Shown here piece after piece: positions 1 to 7,835 of a stretch of DNA of 18,663 bases (position 1 is its first letter; each line of letters opens with the position of its first letter). This stretch comes from CAYMSF01 sp964542255. Its GTDB lineage: Bacteria; Verrucomicrobiota; Lentisphaeria; Victivallales; Victivallaceae. The notes under the pieces were generated by a model. It was not told where the DNA came from and did no database searches. It saw nothing but the letters and a program-made list of their open reading frames with translations. Made by a program: the position numbers and the translations under genes. The stretch covers positions 1-18,663 of the forward strand of contig CAZITV010000030.1 in NCBI GenBank assembly GCA_964542255.1. Direction: 5' to 3'.

Positions 1-312
1 AAGGACTTATGTTGAGACGCAAAAAGCATCGACCGACTTTTGGCGGGTTCATCTCTTATGCTTATCTGCTAGAGAATCAATTATTTTCCCACCGATTAAC
101 TTGACAACTTGCACCAAGACGCTCATATTACACTTTGACAGATTCATAGATGGCCATTTCGGTTTTGTGGTGAAAACTAAAAGGTTTCTGAATCCGCCAC
201 TTTTTCAAGTTTTAAAATTTTTATGGGATGGCTGTGATATTTATTCTACTTTAATATATTAGGATATGAGTGTTGTTGTTGTTTATATAATGCATTTTGT
301 TAAGGTTCATAA
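1..312. other. Intergenic region, possibly with a gene tail
   Basis: No recognisable gene lies here. On the plus strand one frame is open from base 2 to a TAG at 260-262 (86 codons) without a plausible start, so it could be the 3' tail of a gene entering from the left. Its translation matches no family I know and may be open by chance. A TTGACA at 101-106 is followed 17 bp later by a 4/6 match to TATAAT at 124-129, a possible promoter far from any gene. The right end holds the -10-like box of the next gene. Confidence 0.3.
286..291 (+). promoter_or_regulatory. Candidate -10 box of the FMN-binding protein gene
   Basis: A perfect TATAAT lies 21 bp before the ATG at 313. No good -35 hexamer is found 16-18 bp upstream, so this is a weak or activator-dependent promoter at best. 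An AAGG at 302-305 would be the ribosome-binding site, at the expected distance from the start. Confidence 0.3.
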
Positions 313-972
313 ATGAATAAATTATTATTAATGTTTGTTATCTTAGTTATTGCGTTATCTGGTTCAGCCGAAAAGAATATTTCTGCTCAGCAATTACCGG
401 AAGCGGTTTTGCGTAACATTACTTTAAGTGAAGAATTAAAATACGAATTTACCACCGTACATAAAATCAGTTTTTACAGAGTGATAAAAAATGGCAGTAT
501 CGTTATCGGCTATATATTTGATTCTGGATTTATGCAGGAGGAAATTAGAGGGTTTAATGGTCCAATCTGTTTATTGATATACGTTGATTGTGACGGTATG
601 TTAAAAAATTTTACTATTAGCAAATCATCCGACACACCGCAATATTTGGCGAATGTTATGAAAAATAAATCACGTTATCTCGGGATTAATATTTTTAAAA
701 ATAATTACGGTAAAATTAATGCAGTAACAGGGGCAACGTATTCCTCTAATGCCGTTGCTGCAATATTAAAAAAAGCGGGGAATCAATTCGCGGAAGACGT
801 ATTACGGGATATAAATGCCGCGTCGGGGAAAGGTAGTCCAACAGCAACCACCGTTGATGCCGCAATTACGTCACGTGAGTCTAGGAAAATTGACCAGCAA
901 AAGTATAAAACCTTGATAAAGGAAAATAAACTTTCAGAAAAAAGTGCTACGTATAGCTCCGCCCAGGAATAA
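313..972 (+). CDS. Secreted FMN-binding domain protein
   Basis: A 219-residue exported flavoprotein of the FMN_bind family, the domain found in NqrC, RnfG and many periplasmic electron-transfer proteins. Residues 1-19 form a signal peptide or membrane anchor (MNKLLL start, then a hydrophobic run ending SGSA). The FMN-binding fold covers about residues 50-155. It has the strand and turn around residues 83-110 and the motif VTGATYSS at 138-145, in which T142 occupies the position that ApbE flavin transferases modify in SGAT-type motifs. The residue usually Asp before this motif appears to be Asn136. Residues 160-219 are a hydrophilic, Lys/Ser-rich tail with no recognised domain. No apbE, nqr or rnf gene lies nearby, so the electron donor and acceptor are unknown. 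The start is supported by AAGG 7 bp upstream and by the signal peptide beginning there. The family call is firm; covalent flavinylation is inferred. Confidence 0.8.
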   Translation: MNKLLLMFVILVIALSGSAEKNISAQQLPEAVLRNITLSEELKYEFTTVHKISFYRVIKNGSIVIGYIFDSGFMQEEIRGFNGPICLLIYVDCDGMLKNFTISKSSDTPQYLANVMKNKSRYLGINIFKNNYGKINAVTGATYSSNAVAAILKKAGNQFAEDVLRDINAASGKGSPTATTVDAAITSRESRKIDQQKYKTLIKENKLSEKSATYSSAQE

Positions 973-1308
973 TTGCTGCGATATTTAAGCATTTCTTCGA
1001 TAAAGATGATTAATTTTATAAAAAAACGTTGTTGAAATGTTGCCATGAATTTGGTGCCAAGCCGTGATTTTATCCACTGGAGTTTATGGGGTTTTATTCT
1101 TAAAATCGTCTAAATATTGATAATACCATTTGGCAACTCTCAAATATGGATAGAATAAAGCTTTAAAAAACCGTTTACTCTAATTTGAAAAAGTGAGTTT
1201 TTGGGATAGATTAACACGTTATAGTTTACAGATTTATTGTTTATTTCTATAATAGTGAATATGTTCCTTGTTTAATTTCATAACTTTTAAATCTCAGGAG
1301 ATTGAAAA
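973..1308. other. Intergenic region upstream of rpmF
   Basis: This 336-bp stretch holds no gene I can support. It has no clear terminator for the FMN-binding protein gene. Its only strong signal is the rpmF promoter at 1225-1253, followed by a leader of about 50 nt with an AGGAG at 1296-1300. Confidence 0.5.
1225..1253 (+). promoter_or_regulatory. Strong sigma-70 promoter of rpmF-plsX-fabH
   Basis: TTTACA (1225-1230, 5/6 match to consensus) is separated by exactly 17 bp from a perfect TATAAT (1248-1253). Transcription would start near 1260, giving a leader of about 50 nt before rpmF. This is the best promoter match in the window and suits a highly expressed ribosomal protein gene. Confidence 0.75.
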
Positions 1309-1488
1309 ATGGGTGTTCCAAAACGGAAAATGTCAAAAATGAAAAAACGTCTTCGCAAGGCTGCAAATCGTTACGAAGGTGTTTTGGCTACTTATTGCAG
1401 TTCATGCTCCGCACCGGCCAGACCTCATCGTGTCTGCCCCGCTTGCGGTTCATACAAAGGAAAACAAGTTATAGCAAAGTCTGAGTAA
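1309..1488 (+). CDS. rpmF: 50S ribosomal protein bL32
   Basis: A 59-residue protein of normal length for bL32. It begins with the family signature MGVPKRKMSK and a basic stretch to about residue 22. Two zinc-binding CxxC pairs follow, C30/C33 and C43/C46, so this is the zinc-containing (C+) form of L32. The start is set by AGGAG at 1296-1300, 8 bp upstream of the ATG. plsX begins only 5 bp after the stop, and rpmF-plsX-fabH is a widespread gene order linking ribosome supply to membrane lipid synthesis. Identification is firm from sequence and context. Confidence 0.95.
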   Translation: MGVPKRKMSKMKKRLRKAANRYEGVLATYCSSCSAPARPHRVCPACGSYKGKQVIAKSE

Positions 1489-1493
1489 TTAAT

Positions 1494-2543
1494 ATGAAAA
1501 TTGCAGTTGACGCCATGGGTGGTGATTATGCTCCTTCGGTGGTTATCGAGGGCATAACCGCGGCACTTTATGATTTCCCCGATTGTGAGTTGACCATTGT
1601 CGGTCACCTTGGCAAAATTGCATATTATTTGGAAAAATACGGGATAGATGATCACCCAAGAATTAGGACTGTTCATGCTGAAGAAGTCGTAGATATGGGC
1701 GAATCATCAGCTACCGCTATCCGCGGTAAACGCAACTCGTCTATTACTGTCTGCGCAAAATTATTACGCGATAGAGAAGTCGAGGCCATCGTCAGTGCCG
1801 GTCATACCGGTGCGGCTGTAGTCTCCACTAAGGTTATTGTAAAAATGCTGCCAGGTATTGTGCGGCCGGCAATTGCAGCAATTTTACCCGCACAACATGG
1901 CCGTTTTGTTTTAATTGACGCTGGCGCGAACACTGACTGCGAGGCGTTCCATTTAGGACAGTTCGCAATCATGGGCGAAGCTTATGCCAAATATATTCTC
2001 GGTGTTGAAAAACCTAGGATCGGCTTGCTAAGCGTTGGCGGCGAAGATATCAAAGGCAATGGATTAACCAAAGAAGCATTTAAGCTTTTATCAGGAATGA
2101 AAATTAATTTTGTGGGCAATGTGGAGGGAGACACAATCTTTGAAAACGCTGCCGACGTGGTGGTTTGCGACGGATTCCTGGGTAATGTATTGCTAAAAGG
2201 CAGTGAAGGGTTAGCCAAGGCCATAATGCATTGGATGAAGGACATCTTTTCAAAAAATCCTGTTCGTTTGACTGGCGCGATGCTTGCTAGAAGCGCGTTC
2301 AAAGAACTTAAGGAAATTGGAGATGCTGAAGAATTAGGCGGTGCACCGCTGCTTGGGATTAAAGGCGTCTGTGTTATCGGACATGGTTCCTCAACTCCGA
2401 AGGCAGTTCGCAATGCCATCAGGGTAGCCAGCGATTTTGTAAGGCTGGGAATCAATGAAAAAATAACCAGCCGAATTATTGAAACGGATATGATTGCTAA
2501 CGAAGAAACAGACAAAAATCTACCAGTCGAGAATATTGAATGA
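1494..2543 (+). CDS. plsX: Phosphate acyltransferase PlsX
   Basis: A 349-residue protein of normal PlsX length. PlsX converts acyl-ACP and phosphate to acyl-phosphate, the donor used by PlsY to acylate glycerol-3-phosphate, and works peripherally at the inner membrane. Family motifs are all visible: AVDAMGGDYAP (4-14), SAGHTGAAV (101-109), LSVGGEDIKGN (179-189), DVVVCDGFLGNVLLKGSEG (221-239) and GGAPLLGIKGVCVIGHGSS (282-300). The ATG lies 5 bp after the rpmF stop with only a weak GAG upstream, so translation is probably coupled to rpmF. The last ~20 residues (after 330) are acidic and lie beyond the conserved fold. Confidence 0.95.
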   Translation: MKIAVDAMGGDYAPSVVIEGITAALYDFPDCELTIVGHLGKIAYYLEKYGIDDHPRIRTVHAEEVVDMGESSATAIRGKRNSSITVCAKLLRDREVEAIVSAGHTGAAVVSTKVIVKMLPGIVRPAIAAILPAQHGRFVLIDAGANTDCEAFHLGQFAIMGEAYAKYILGVEKPRIGLLSVGGEDIKGNGLTKEAFKLLSGMKINFVGNVEGDTIFENAADVVVCDGFLGNVLLKGSEGLAKAIMHWMKDIFSKNPVRLTGAMLARSAFKELKEIGDAEELGGAPLLGIKGVCVIGHGSSTPKAVRNAIRVASDFVRLGINEKITSRIIETDMIANEETDKNLPVENIE

Positions 2544-2570
2544 TGAAATAAAAGTATGTTAGCATACATT

Positions 2571-2576
2571 TATAAT
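2571..2576 (+). promoter_or_regulatory. Possible internal -10 box upstream of fabH
   Basis: A perfect TATAAT sits in the 83-bp plsX-fabH gap, 50 bp before the fabH ATG, without a good -35. Just upstream is a small inverted repeat, GTATG-TTAG-CATAC (2554-2567), that could be an operator or chance. The gap is larger than the rpmF-plsX spacing, so independent control of fabH is possible. Confidence 0.25.
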
Positions 2577-2626
2577 AATCATATATGACTGTAGAATGAC
2601 ATAATAAATATTTTTGGAGAGATGTC

Positions 2627-3613
2627 ATGAGTATAAAAATTATAGGTACTGGTTCATATTTACCAGAAAAAATATTAACCAATCAAGACTTAGAAAAAAT
2701 TGTTGACACTACAGATGAATGGATACGCACTAGAACTGGTATCGAACAGCGCCGGATTGCCACTGACGAACAAGCCACTTCAGATTTAGCATTTGAAGCA
2801 GCAAAAAAAGCGCTGGAAATGGCAAAAACCTCTCCTGAAGAACTGGATGGCATTATCGTAGCTTCGATAACTGTTGACCAGGTATTCCCAAGTACAGCCT
2901 GCATTCTGCAGCAAAAATTAAATGCAATGAATGCATTCTGTTTTGATTTAGAGGCTGCTTGCTCCGGATTGATTTACTCTTTGGAAGTCGCTCATGCAAT
3001 GATTAAGTCCGGAATCAAATATCGTAAAATATTAGTGGTTGGGGCAGAAAAATTAACCAGCGTAGTAAATTGGACAGACCGCAACACTTGTGTGTTGTTT
3101 GGCGATGGCGCCGCCGCTATGGTACTTGAAAAGAGTCCTGAGGGTGCGGAGGATTTTTTTCTGGCGTCTAATCTTGGTGCTAATGGTAATTATGCCGGTA
3201 TTTTGCAAATCCCTGCTGGCGGTTCAAGGATGCCGGCATCTCACGAAACCGTTGATAATAAGCTGCATTGTTTGACGATGTCTGGACAAGACGTTTTTAA
3301 ATTGGCGGTAAATGCAATGGTGAGTTCATGCAATGAAGCTTTAACTGTTGCGAATATTCCTTCATCTGCTGTTACATGGCTTGTTCCACATCAAGCCAAT
3401 TATCGCATTCTTAAAGCGGTGGCATCAAGACTGGATATTCCTGAAGAACGCGTCTATATGAACGTTAATCGTTATGGAAATACTTCTGCAGCATCGATCG
3501 GAATATGTATTGATGAAATGGTGCGCGGAAATTGTGTTAAATCAGGTGATTTGGTGCTTCTTACTGCGTTTGGCGGCGGACTTACTTGGGGTTCCATTCT
3601 TATCCGCTGGTGA
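2627..3613 (+). CDS. fabH: 3-oxoacyl-ACP synthase III (FabH)
   Basis: A 328-residue condensing enzyme that starts type II fatty acid synthesis by joining an acyl-CoA primer (usually acetyl-CoA) to malonyl-ACP. The thiolase-fold catalytic triad is intact: C112 in EAACSGL, H255 in VPHQAN and N285 in NRYGNTSAAS, the same order as E. coli C112/H244/N274. The glycine-rich end GGGLTWGSILIRW is typical of the family. The start is set by GGAGAG at 2616-2621, 5 bp before the ATG. It follows plsX as the third gene of the lipid cluster and ends 10 bp from the convergent rsmE stop. Its acyl-CoA preference (straight or branched) cannot be read from the sequence. Confidence 0.95.
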   Translation: MSIKIIGTGSYLPEKILTNQDLEKIVDTTDEWIRTRTGIEQRRIATDEQATSDLAFEAAKKALEMAKTSPEELDGIIVASITVDQVFPSTACILQQKLNAMNAFCFDLEAACSGLIYSLEVAHAMIKSGIKYRKILVVGAEKLTSVVNWTDRNTCVLFGDGAAAMVLEKSPEGAEDFFLASNLGANGNYAGILQIPAGGSRMPASHETVDNKLHCLTMSGQDVFKLAVNAMVSSCNEALTVANIPSSAVTWLVPHQANYRILKAVASRLDIPEERVYMNVNRYGNTSAASIGICIDEMVRGNCVKSGDLVLLTAFGGGLTWGSILIRW

Positions 3614-3623
3614 TTACGGCGTG

Positions 3624-4334
3624 TCAGGACAGCATCCCTATCAAAGTGCATAGTGCAAATTCTGTTCGCAGGATTCTTTTACCGATATTTACCGGAAGGA
3701 AATTGTGTTTCTCCAGCGCTGAAATTTCGTAGTTGGTAAAGCCACCTTCGGGGCCCATGCAAAGAACAAATGGTTTATTTAAGCCTCTTGGGCATTCATT
3801 TACTGCTCCTGGATGAGCGGCAAATGACGATTTACTGCAAGTTATCGCGTCTAATTTATCCTCAATAAATGGTTTAAAATAGCGATAAAAATTTACGTTA
3901 GGCATAACAGTGTCTCCAGCTTGTTCTAATCCAAGTACTAATTGTTCAACAACTTCTTTACTATTAAGTACCGGACTATCCCAATAGCTTTTTTCAACCT
4001 TCCAAGAGTTAAAAACAACAATTTCTTTAATTCCAAGAGATGTCGCAGCCTGCAATACTTTTTTCAATGTTTTGGGACGTGGTAAAGCAAAAAGCAGTGT
4101 TGCATTTGATGCTGCTGGCGGTGGCGTATTAAGAGAGATTTTAATCGCAATAGTCTGTTGGCTTATGGCCGTAATCTCGGCAACGCCGGTCAATCCATTT
4201 ACCAAGCCTACTTTAATGATGCTTCCCAGCTCTATTTTTAATACAGTACTCAAGTGTTTTTTTCGACGTTCGTCGCCAATAAGAGCATTCGAATCATCGG
4301 TAAAATCACTGGGGAACAGCAACACCATATTCAT
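3624..4334 (-). CDS. rsmE: 16S rRNA m3U1498 methyltransferase RsmE
   Basis: An SPOUT-family methyltransferase that uses SAM to methylate N3 of U1498 in 16S rRNA. The N-terminal PUA-like part includes HLSTVLK (29-35). The knotted methyltransferase domain shows ALPRPKTLKKVLQAATSLG (85-103), GPEGGFTNYE (196-205) and GKRILRTEFA (220-229). In the usual EQxxR segment (here EQAGDTVMP, from 139) the Arg seems replaced by Asp143. Residue numbers count from an upstream ATG at 4340. I prefer the ATG at 4334 because AGG (4342-4344) lies 7 nt before it, whereas it is only 1 nt from the 4340 ATG; a third ATG is at 4328. It follows prc by about 44 bp on the same strand, so the two are probably co-transcribed. 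Confidence 0.9.
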   Translation of the reverse strand: MNMVLLFPSDFTDDSNALIGDERRKKHLSTVLKIELGSIIKVGLVNGLTGVAEITAISQQTIAIKISLNTPPPAASNATLLFALPRPKTLKKVLQAATSLGIKEIVVFNSWKVEKSYWDSPVLNSKEVVEQLVLGLEQAGDTVMPNVNFYRYFKPFIEDKLDAITCSKSSFAAHPGAVNECPRGLNKPFVLCMGPEGGFTNYEISALEKHNFLPVNIGKRILRTEFALCTLIGMLS

Positions 4335-4378
4335 TATCATACCTGAAAATATAGATAACGAGCACTATTGAATAAAAT

Positions 4379-6511
4379 TCATTTCACGGCCAGAGTATTT
4401 TTTTTAATTAACCGGTTATAATCAGCCAGGATATTAATGCTTTCGTCAATTAAAAAATCAGTTTCATCTTTTTTATCGTCTTTACCTTTGCGTGATTCTA
4501 GACGTTCATCGCGTGCTAAAACTTTTTCCTGATCATCAAAAGATTTCTTTTCGTCAATGTATTCGGCCCAGCGTTTGGATTCGTTAAGAGAGACATACTG
4601 GCGGTCTTTATACTTGTTGAACAGTTCAATACTATCTTTTAACGCCTTATAAGATGGGTCAAGTTTAATGCGCGCCTCTGAATTCTTTTTCAGCTCATGG
4701 AGCAGTTTTTCGATATTGTTGTCCCAGGTAATGTGAGCTACCGGGGGAATTGCGTCCCAAGGGAGGTGGTTATCACTGAACATCTCGCCAACTTTCATAT
4801 TGTCAGTTATTGATGGAAATTGAATGTCCGGGGCGATGCCAAGCTGCTGTGTAGATGAACCATTTACCCGGTAAAAAACAGCACTCTCAAACTTCACTGA
4901 ACCGGCAGGAAACTTTAAATTAATATATGATAGCCAACGGTCTAATTTGATAACATCTAATACGGTGCCTTTGCCGTATGTCCTTGAGTCACCAACAATT
5001 ATTGCACGACGGTAATCTTTCATTGCTCCTGCAAAAATTTCAGCCGCTGATGACGTTAAACGGTTAGTCAGCACAATCATTGGACCGGAGTAGTGTATTT
5101 GAGGATCAAGATCGTTATTGATTTTTACAGAGCGGTTGCTGCTGCGGACTTGGACAATCGGTCCTTCTTCAATAAAAAGTCCACTTAAAGAAATTGCCTC
5201 CTGTAAACTGCCACCACCGTTAGAACGAAGATCAAAGATTAATCCATCAATACCGGCACGATTAAATTTCTCAAGAATATTTTTTACATCGCGTGTTGAA
5301 CTCTTGTAGTTCGGATCTCCATTAGATGCGGCTTGAAAATCCATATAAAAATGAGAGAGAGAAATTATTCCAAATTTTGCCACAGAACCATCAGCGCGTT
5401 TTATCTCTTTAATAAAACCATATGCTTCACTATCTTTAAGTTCAACTTTGTCGCGGGTTATGGTAATATTATAAGGAATAGATGAGCTGCCCTTTTTACC
5501 GGAAATAACCGTAAGTGTGACCTTGGAGTTTTGTGGACCGCGAATCATTTTAACAACTTTATTTAAGGACATATCAATTACATCTACAGCGGGACTTTTC
5601 TCTTGAGTCACTGCGATAATTTTGTCGTTTTCAGAGAGACGGCCTTCTTTGAATGCCGGTCCGCCAGGAACAATGCTGACAACTTTGGTATAGCCGTCTT
5701 CGCTGGAAAGTACTGCGCCAATGCCGGACAGCGAAAGTTTCATGTCAATATCAAAATCTTCTTCAATTCTGGGTGAAAAATAACTTGAGTGAGGTCCGTA
5801 TGTCAGCGCCATACAGGTTAGAAAGAATCCGACAATATCAATTTTGTCTTTTTGTGACGCTTCGTTATAAATATCACGTAAGCGAATTTTAATTTTATCT
5901 TCAGGCGTTTTGCTGTCCCAGTCAACATCATTATTACCCTTTTTGCCGGATTTTGAGTTTTTTGCAGCGGGCTTCAACGAATCTTCTGCCATTGCCCGCT
6001 TTAGCAGTTTAAAATAAAGCAGATCATTTTTTATCTTTTTTCGCCATATTTCATATAACCCGTCAACATCTTCGGCTCTTGGTTGTTTAGACCTGTCTAT
6101 AAGCATATTTTCATCAGCAGTAAAGTCGAACCCTTTAGCGAGCAGTCCTTCGGCGTATTGCCGGTATAAACCTAACCTTTCCAGGTAAATATTATATACT
6201 TTTAGCGGGAATTCCGGATTGCCGTTATTTAAATCATCATCAAGCCTATAACGATATGACTCCAGTGACTTTACATCCGCATTGGTTATATAAAGTTTAC
6301 CAGGATCGAGAAATTTAAAAAAATCATCGAAAATCTGGCTGGAAATTTTATCATCGAGTTGATGTTGGCGGTAATGATTTGATGATATTATTTTGGTTGC
6401 CATTTTCATCGAAAGTTTTATTTTTTCATCATCAGTAAATTCTTTAGCTCCAGTAATTGCCGGAATTGATAAAGTTAGTAATAAAACTAATATAATTATC
6501 CAATTGTTCAT
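4379..6511 (-). CDS. prc: Tail-specific (C-terminal processing) protease Prc
   Basis: A periplasmic S41 protease of Prc/Tsp type, which degrades proteins from their C-termini and helps control cell-envelope hydrolases. Numbering is from an upstream ATG at 6526. Residues 6-27 are a hydrophobic signal peptide ending TGA before KEF. The long N-terminal domain runs to about 260, a PDZ domain covers about 265-345 (LSLSGIGAVLSSEDG), the protease domain 380-570 and the helical C-terminal domain of long Prc proteins 575-705. Catalytic Ser493 (TSSAAEIF) and Lys519 (TYGKGTV) match the E. coli Ser452/Lys477 dyad, and DLRSNGGGSLQEA (432-444) is the expected signature. I chose the ATG at 6511 because GGGA lies 9 nt upstream and an acidic residue would otherwise precede the signal peptide. 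A Lys/Gly/Asn/Asp-rich linker (186-206) is an insertion of no obvious function. Confidence 0.92.
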   Translation of the reverse strand: MNNWIIILVLLLTLSIPAITGAKEFTDDEKIKLSMKMATKIISSNHYRQHQLDDKISSQIFDDFFKFLDPGKLYITNADVKSLESYRYRLDDDLNNGNPEFPLKVYNIYLERLGLYRQYAEGLLAKGFDFTADENMLIDRSKQPRAEDVDGLYEIWRKKIKNDLLYFKLLKRAMAEDSLKPAAKNSKSGKKGNNDVDWDSKTPEDKIKIRLRDIYNEASQKDKIDIVGFFLTCMALTYGPHSSYFSPRIEEDFDIDMKLSLSGIGAVLSSEDGYTKVVSIVPGGPAFKEGRLSENDKIIAVTQEKSPAVDVIDMSLNKVVKMIRGPQNSKVTLTVISGKKGSSSIPYNITITRDKVELKDSEAYGFIKEIKRADGSVAKFGIISLSHFYMDFQAASNGDPNYKSSTRDVKNILEKFNRAGIDGLIFDLRSNGGGSLQEAISLSGLFIEEGPIVQVRSSNRSVKINNDLDPQIHYSGPMIVLTNRLTSSAAEIFAGAMKDYRRAIIVGDSRTYGKGTVLDVIKLDRWLSYINLKFPAGSVKFESAVFYRVNGSSTQQLGIAPDIQFPSITDNMKVGEMFSDNHLPWDAIPPVAHITWDNNIEKLLHELKKNSEARIKLDPSYKALKDSIELFNKYKDRQYVSLNESKRWAEYIDEKKSFDDQEKVLARDERLESRKGKDDKKDETDFLIDESINILADYNRLIKKNTLAVK

Positions 6512-6526
6512 ATCCAACGGTCCCAT

Positions 6527-7004
6527 TCTTGTATTGAAATTTGGTAATGCATATACAGCAGTATCAAGGTTATATAATGTTACTTAATGAATCTCCAGTT
6601 GTCGCATATTCGACAATTAATGGTAAGTACACCAGAAATGATTGTACCCAGCAACCTCCTGCTTTTTGGGGACTGAAGGTATAAGGTTCAAACCATAAGA
6701 TAGTATCAAAAATCAATATTTCAAGCTTTAGTATAGCAGGCTAAATTGAGTTGCGTAAAAAAATACCTGTCAATCAAGTTTATACCGATAGGACGCAATT
6801 TATTTGCATTTTAAGGTTGACAAACTAACATCTTTTGGGAATAGTCCAAAACAACTGTGTTACCAAATGTAGTACATGATGCAGTCCAAAACAGTCAAAT
6901 TCTGTCCTCATCTGTCAATACCCACGGTACAGATGTCATGTTGAAAGTTATTGAGGATGAATATATTAATCAATAATTGTCACGTTTTGTCATGGTTGAA
7001 GATA
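6527..7004. other. Intergenic region between prc and tRNA-Arg
   Basis: No gene is seen in these 478 bp. Visible structure: a near-perfect 18-bp palindrome at 6599-6616, two 11-bp direct copies of AGTCCAAAACA (6843-6853 and 6883-6893) flanking ATGTAGTACAT (6867-6877), and an inverted pair CATCTGT/ACAGATG (6909-6915 and 6929-6935). The prc promoter must lie near the left end on the minus strand, but no convincing -35/-10 pair stands out. Confidence 0.45.
6599..6616. promoter_or_regulatory. Palindrome upstream of prc, candidate operator
   Basis: TTGTCGCATATTCGACAA has 6-bp perfect arms and only one mismatched pair in its core. It lies about 90 bp upstream of the prc start, where a dimeric repressor or activator could bind. 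No regulator gene nearby suggests itself. Confidence 0.3.
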
Positions 7005-7080
7005 TGGTACCCGGGAGAGGAATCGAACCTCCGACCCAAAGTTTAGGAAACTTTTGCTCTATCCACTGAGCTACCCGAGC
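7005..7080 (-). tRNA. tRNA-Arg (anticodon CCU)
   Basis: A complete 76-nt cloverleaf. The acceptor stem is GCTCGGG/CCCGGGT with G-U pairs at 1-72 and 3-70. The D stem is GCTC/GAGC, the anticodon stem AAAGT/ACTTT with loop TTCCTAA (anticodon CCU, reading AGG), and the T stem GGAGG/CCTCT with loop TTCGATT. Discriminator A and the CCA tail are encoded. There is no variable-arm insertion. It lies 59 bp downstream of the unknown secreted protein gene on the same strand and could be made from that transcript or its own promoter. Confidence 0.96.
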
Positions 7081-7139
7081 ATCCGCTATTAAAATAGTTT
7101 GAATCAGCCTAAAATCAAGAGGCAAAAATCCAAAAAATG

Positions 7140-7835
7140 CTATTTTGCAGGTCTGGTTATAACTGTAGCGACACCATTTGTATTAAAGTTAACCAGCATG
7201 AGCGATTTAGGTTTATTTTTGAAAAAGATCTCACCACTTCCGCCGTTTGTTGAGTTTTGCTCGCCGGTAAAAGAAGTCCAACCGTCACCGCGCAATTTGA
7301 CGGAAATTTCATCAAGTGCTGCGGCGGGTTGGCTTGGAGTTTTGTATTCTCCATATGATGCGTCCCGTTTATGAAACTTCATATATTTCAGCGGGATGCC
7401 GTCTGCGGTAATTGGCAGGTTTGCTGGCCAGATTAAGTTGGCAGGAAAAGTTGCCGGTGTATTCATTGTGAACATAATTATTGGGAGGTTTTCGCCAGGG
7501 AAAAACAGTAATGTTCGTCTTTCCCAGCTGTCGTTTAATTTTGTTTTAATCAGCATTGTGTTGTTGTTGGCGGCAATAGCACTGTCAGTGAAAGCTTTGT
7601 TAATCTGCATTAATAGGTCTTCTGCTGTAGCTGAGATTACCGCGATATTTAGTTCTAGATCGATGCCGTTGATATTTACCGGTTCACTCCACACGGTCTT
7701 AACGTTGACTAACTGTTCAACATCGGTGATATTATTTTTGTTGCCTTTATCACTAGATGGCCAAAGGGTGAAAACATCTGCATATAATGTAAAATTGAAT
7801 GTTAAAATTGAATATGCCATCAAAAATTTAACCAT
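7140..7835 (-). CDS. Secreted protein of unknown function
   Basis: A 231-residue protein with a signal peptide (MVKFLMAYSILTFNFTLYA, probable cleavage before D20) and a mature part of about 210 residues; no family recognised. The mature part reads as two similar halves. Each has a possible helical segment followed by short strands with Phe-Phe: TLLFFPGENLPIIMFTMN (108-125) and GEIFFKNKPKSLMLVNFN (201-218). This may reflect an internal duplication. Its ATG overlaps the stop of the upstream dehydrogenase gene (ATGGTTAA, 8 bp), so translation is probably coupled. A second ATG at codon 6 would shorten the signal peptide. It would act in the periplasm or at the envelope; anything more would be a guess. 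Confidence 0.65.
   Translation of the reverse strand: MVKFLMAYSILTFNFTLYADVFTLWPSSDKGNKNNITDVEQLVNVKTVWSEPVNINGIDLELNIAVISATAEDLLMQINKAFTDSAIAANNNTMLIKTKLNDSWERRTLLFFPGENLPIIMFTMNTPATFPANLIWPANLPITADGIPLKYMKFHKRDASYGEYKTPSQPAAALDEISVKLRGDGWTSFTGEQNSTNGGSGEIFFKNKPKSLMLVNFNTNGVATVITRPAK

Noticed and set aside
2..262. 86-codon open frame at the left edge as a transposase or gene tail
   Set aside because: There is no start in the window, the translation matches no family I know, and it lacks transposase motifs. It is kept only as a comment on the region.
1302..1484. Plus-strand 60-codon frame overlapping rpmF
   Set aside because: It is in another frame. The real gene at 1309-1488 has the L32 signature, four zinc cysteines and a correctly spaced AGGAG.
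1982..2569. Minus-strand frame of 195 codons opposite plsX
   Set aside because: It overlaps a fully conserved plsX and encodes no recognisable protein; it is a shadow frame.
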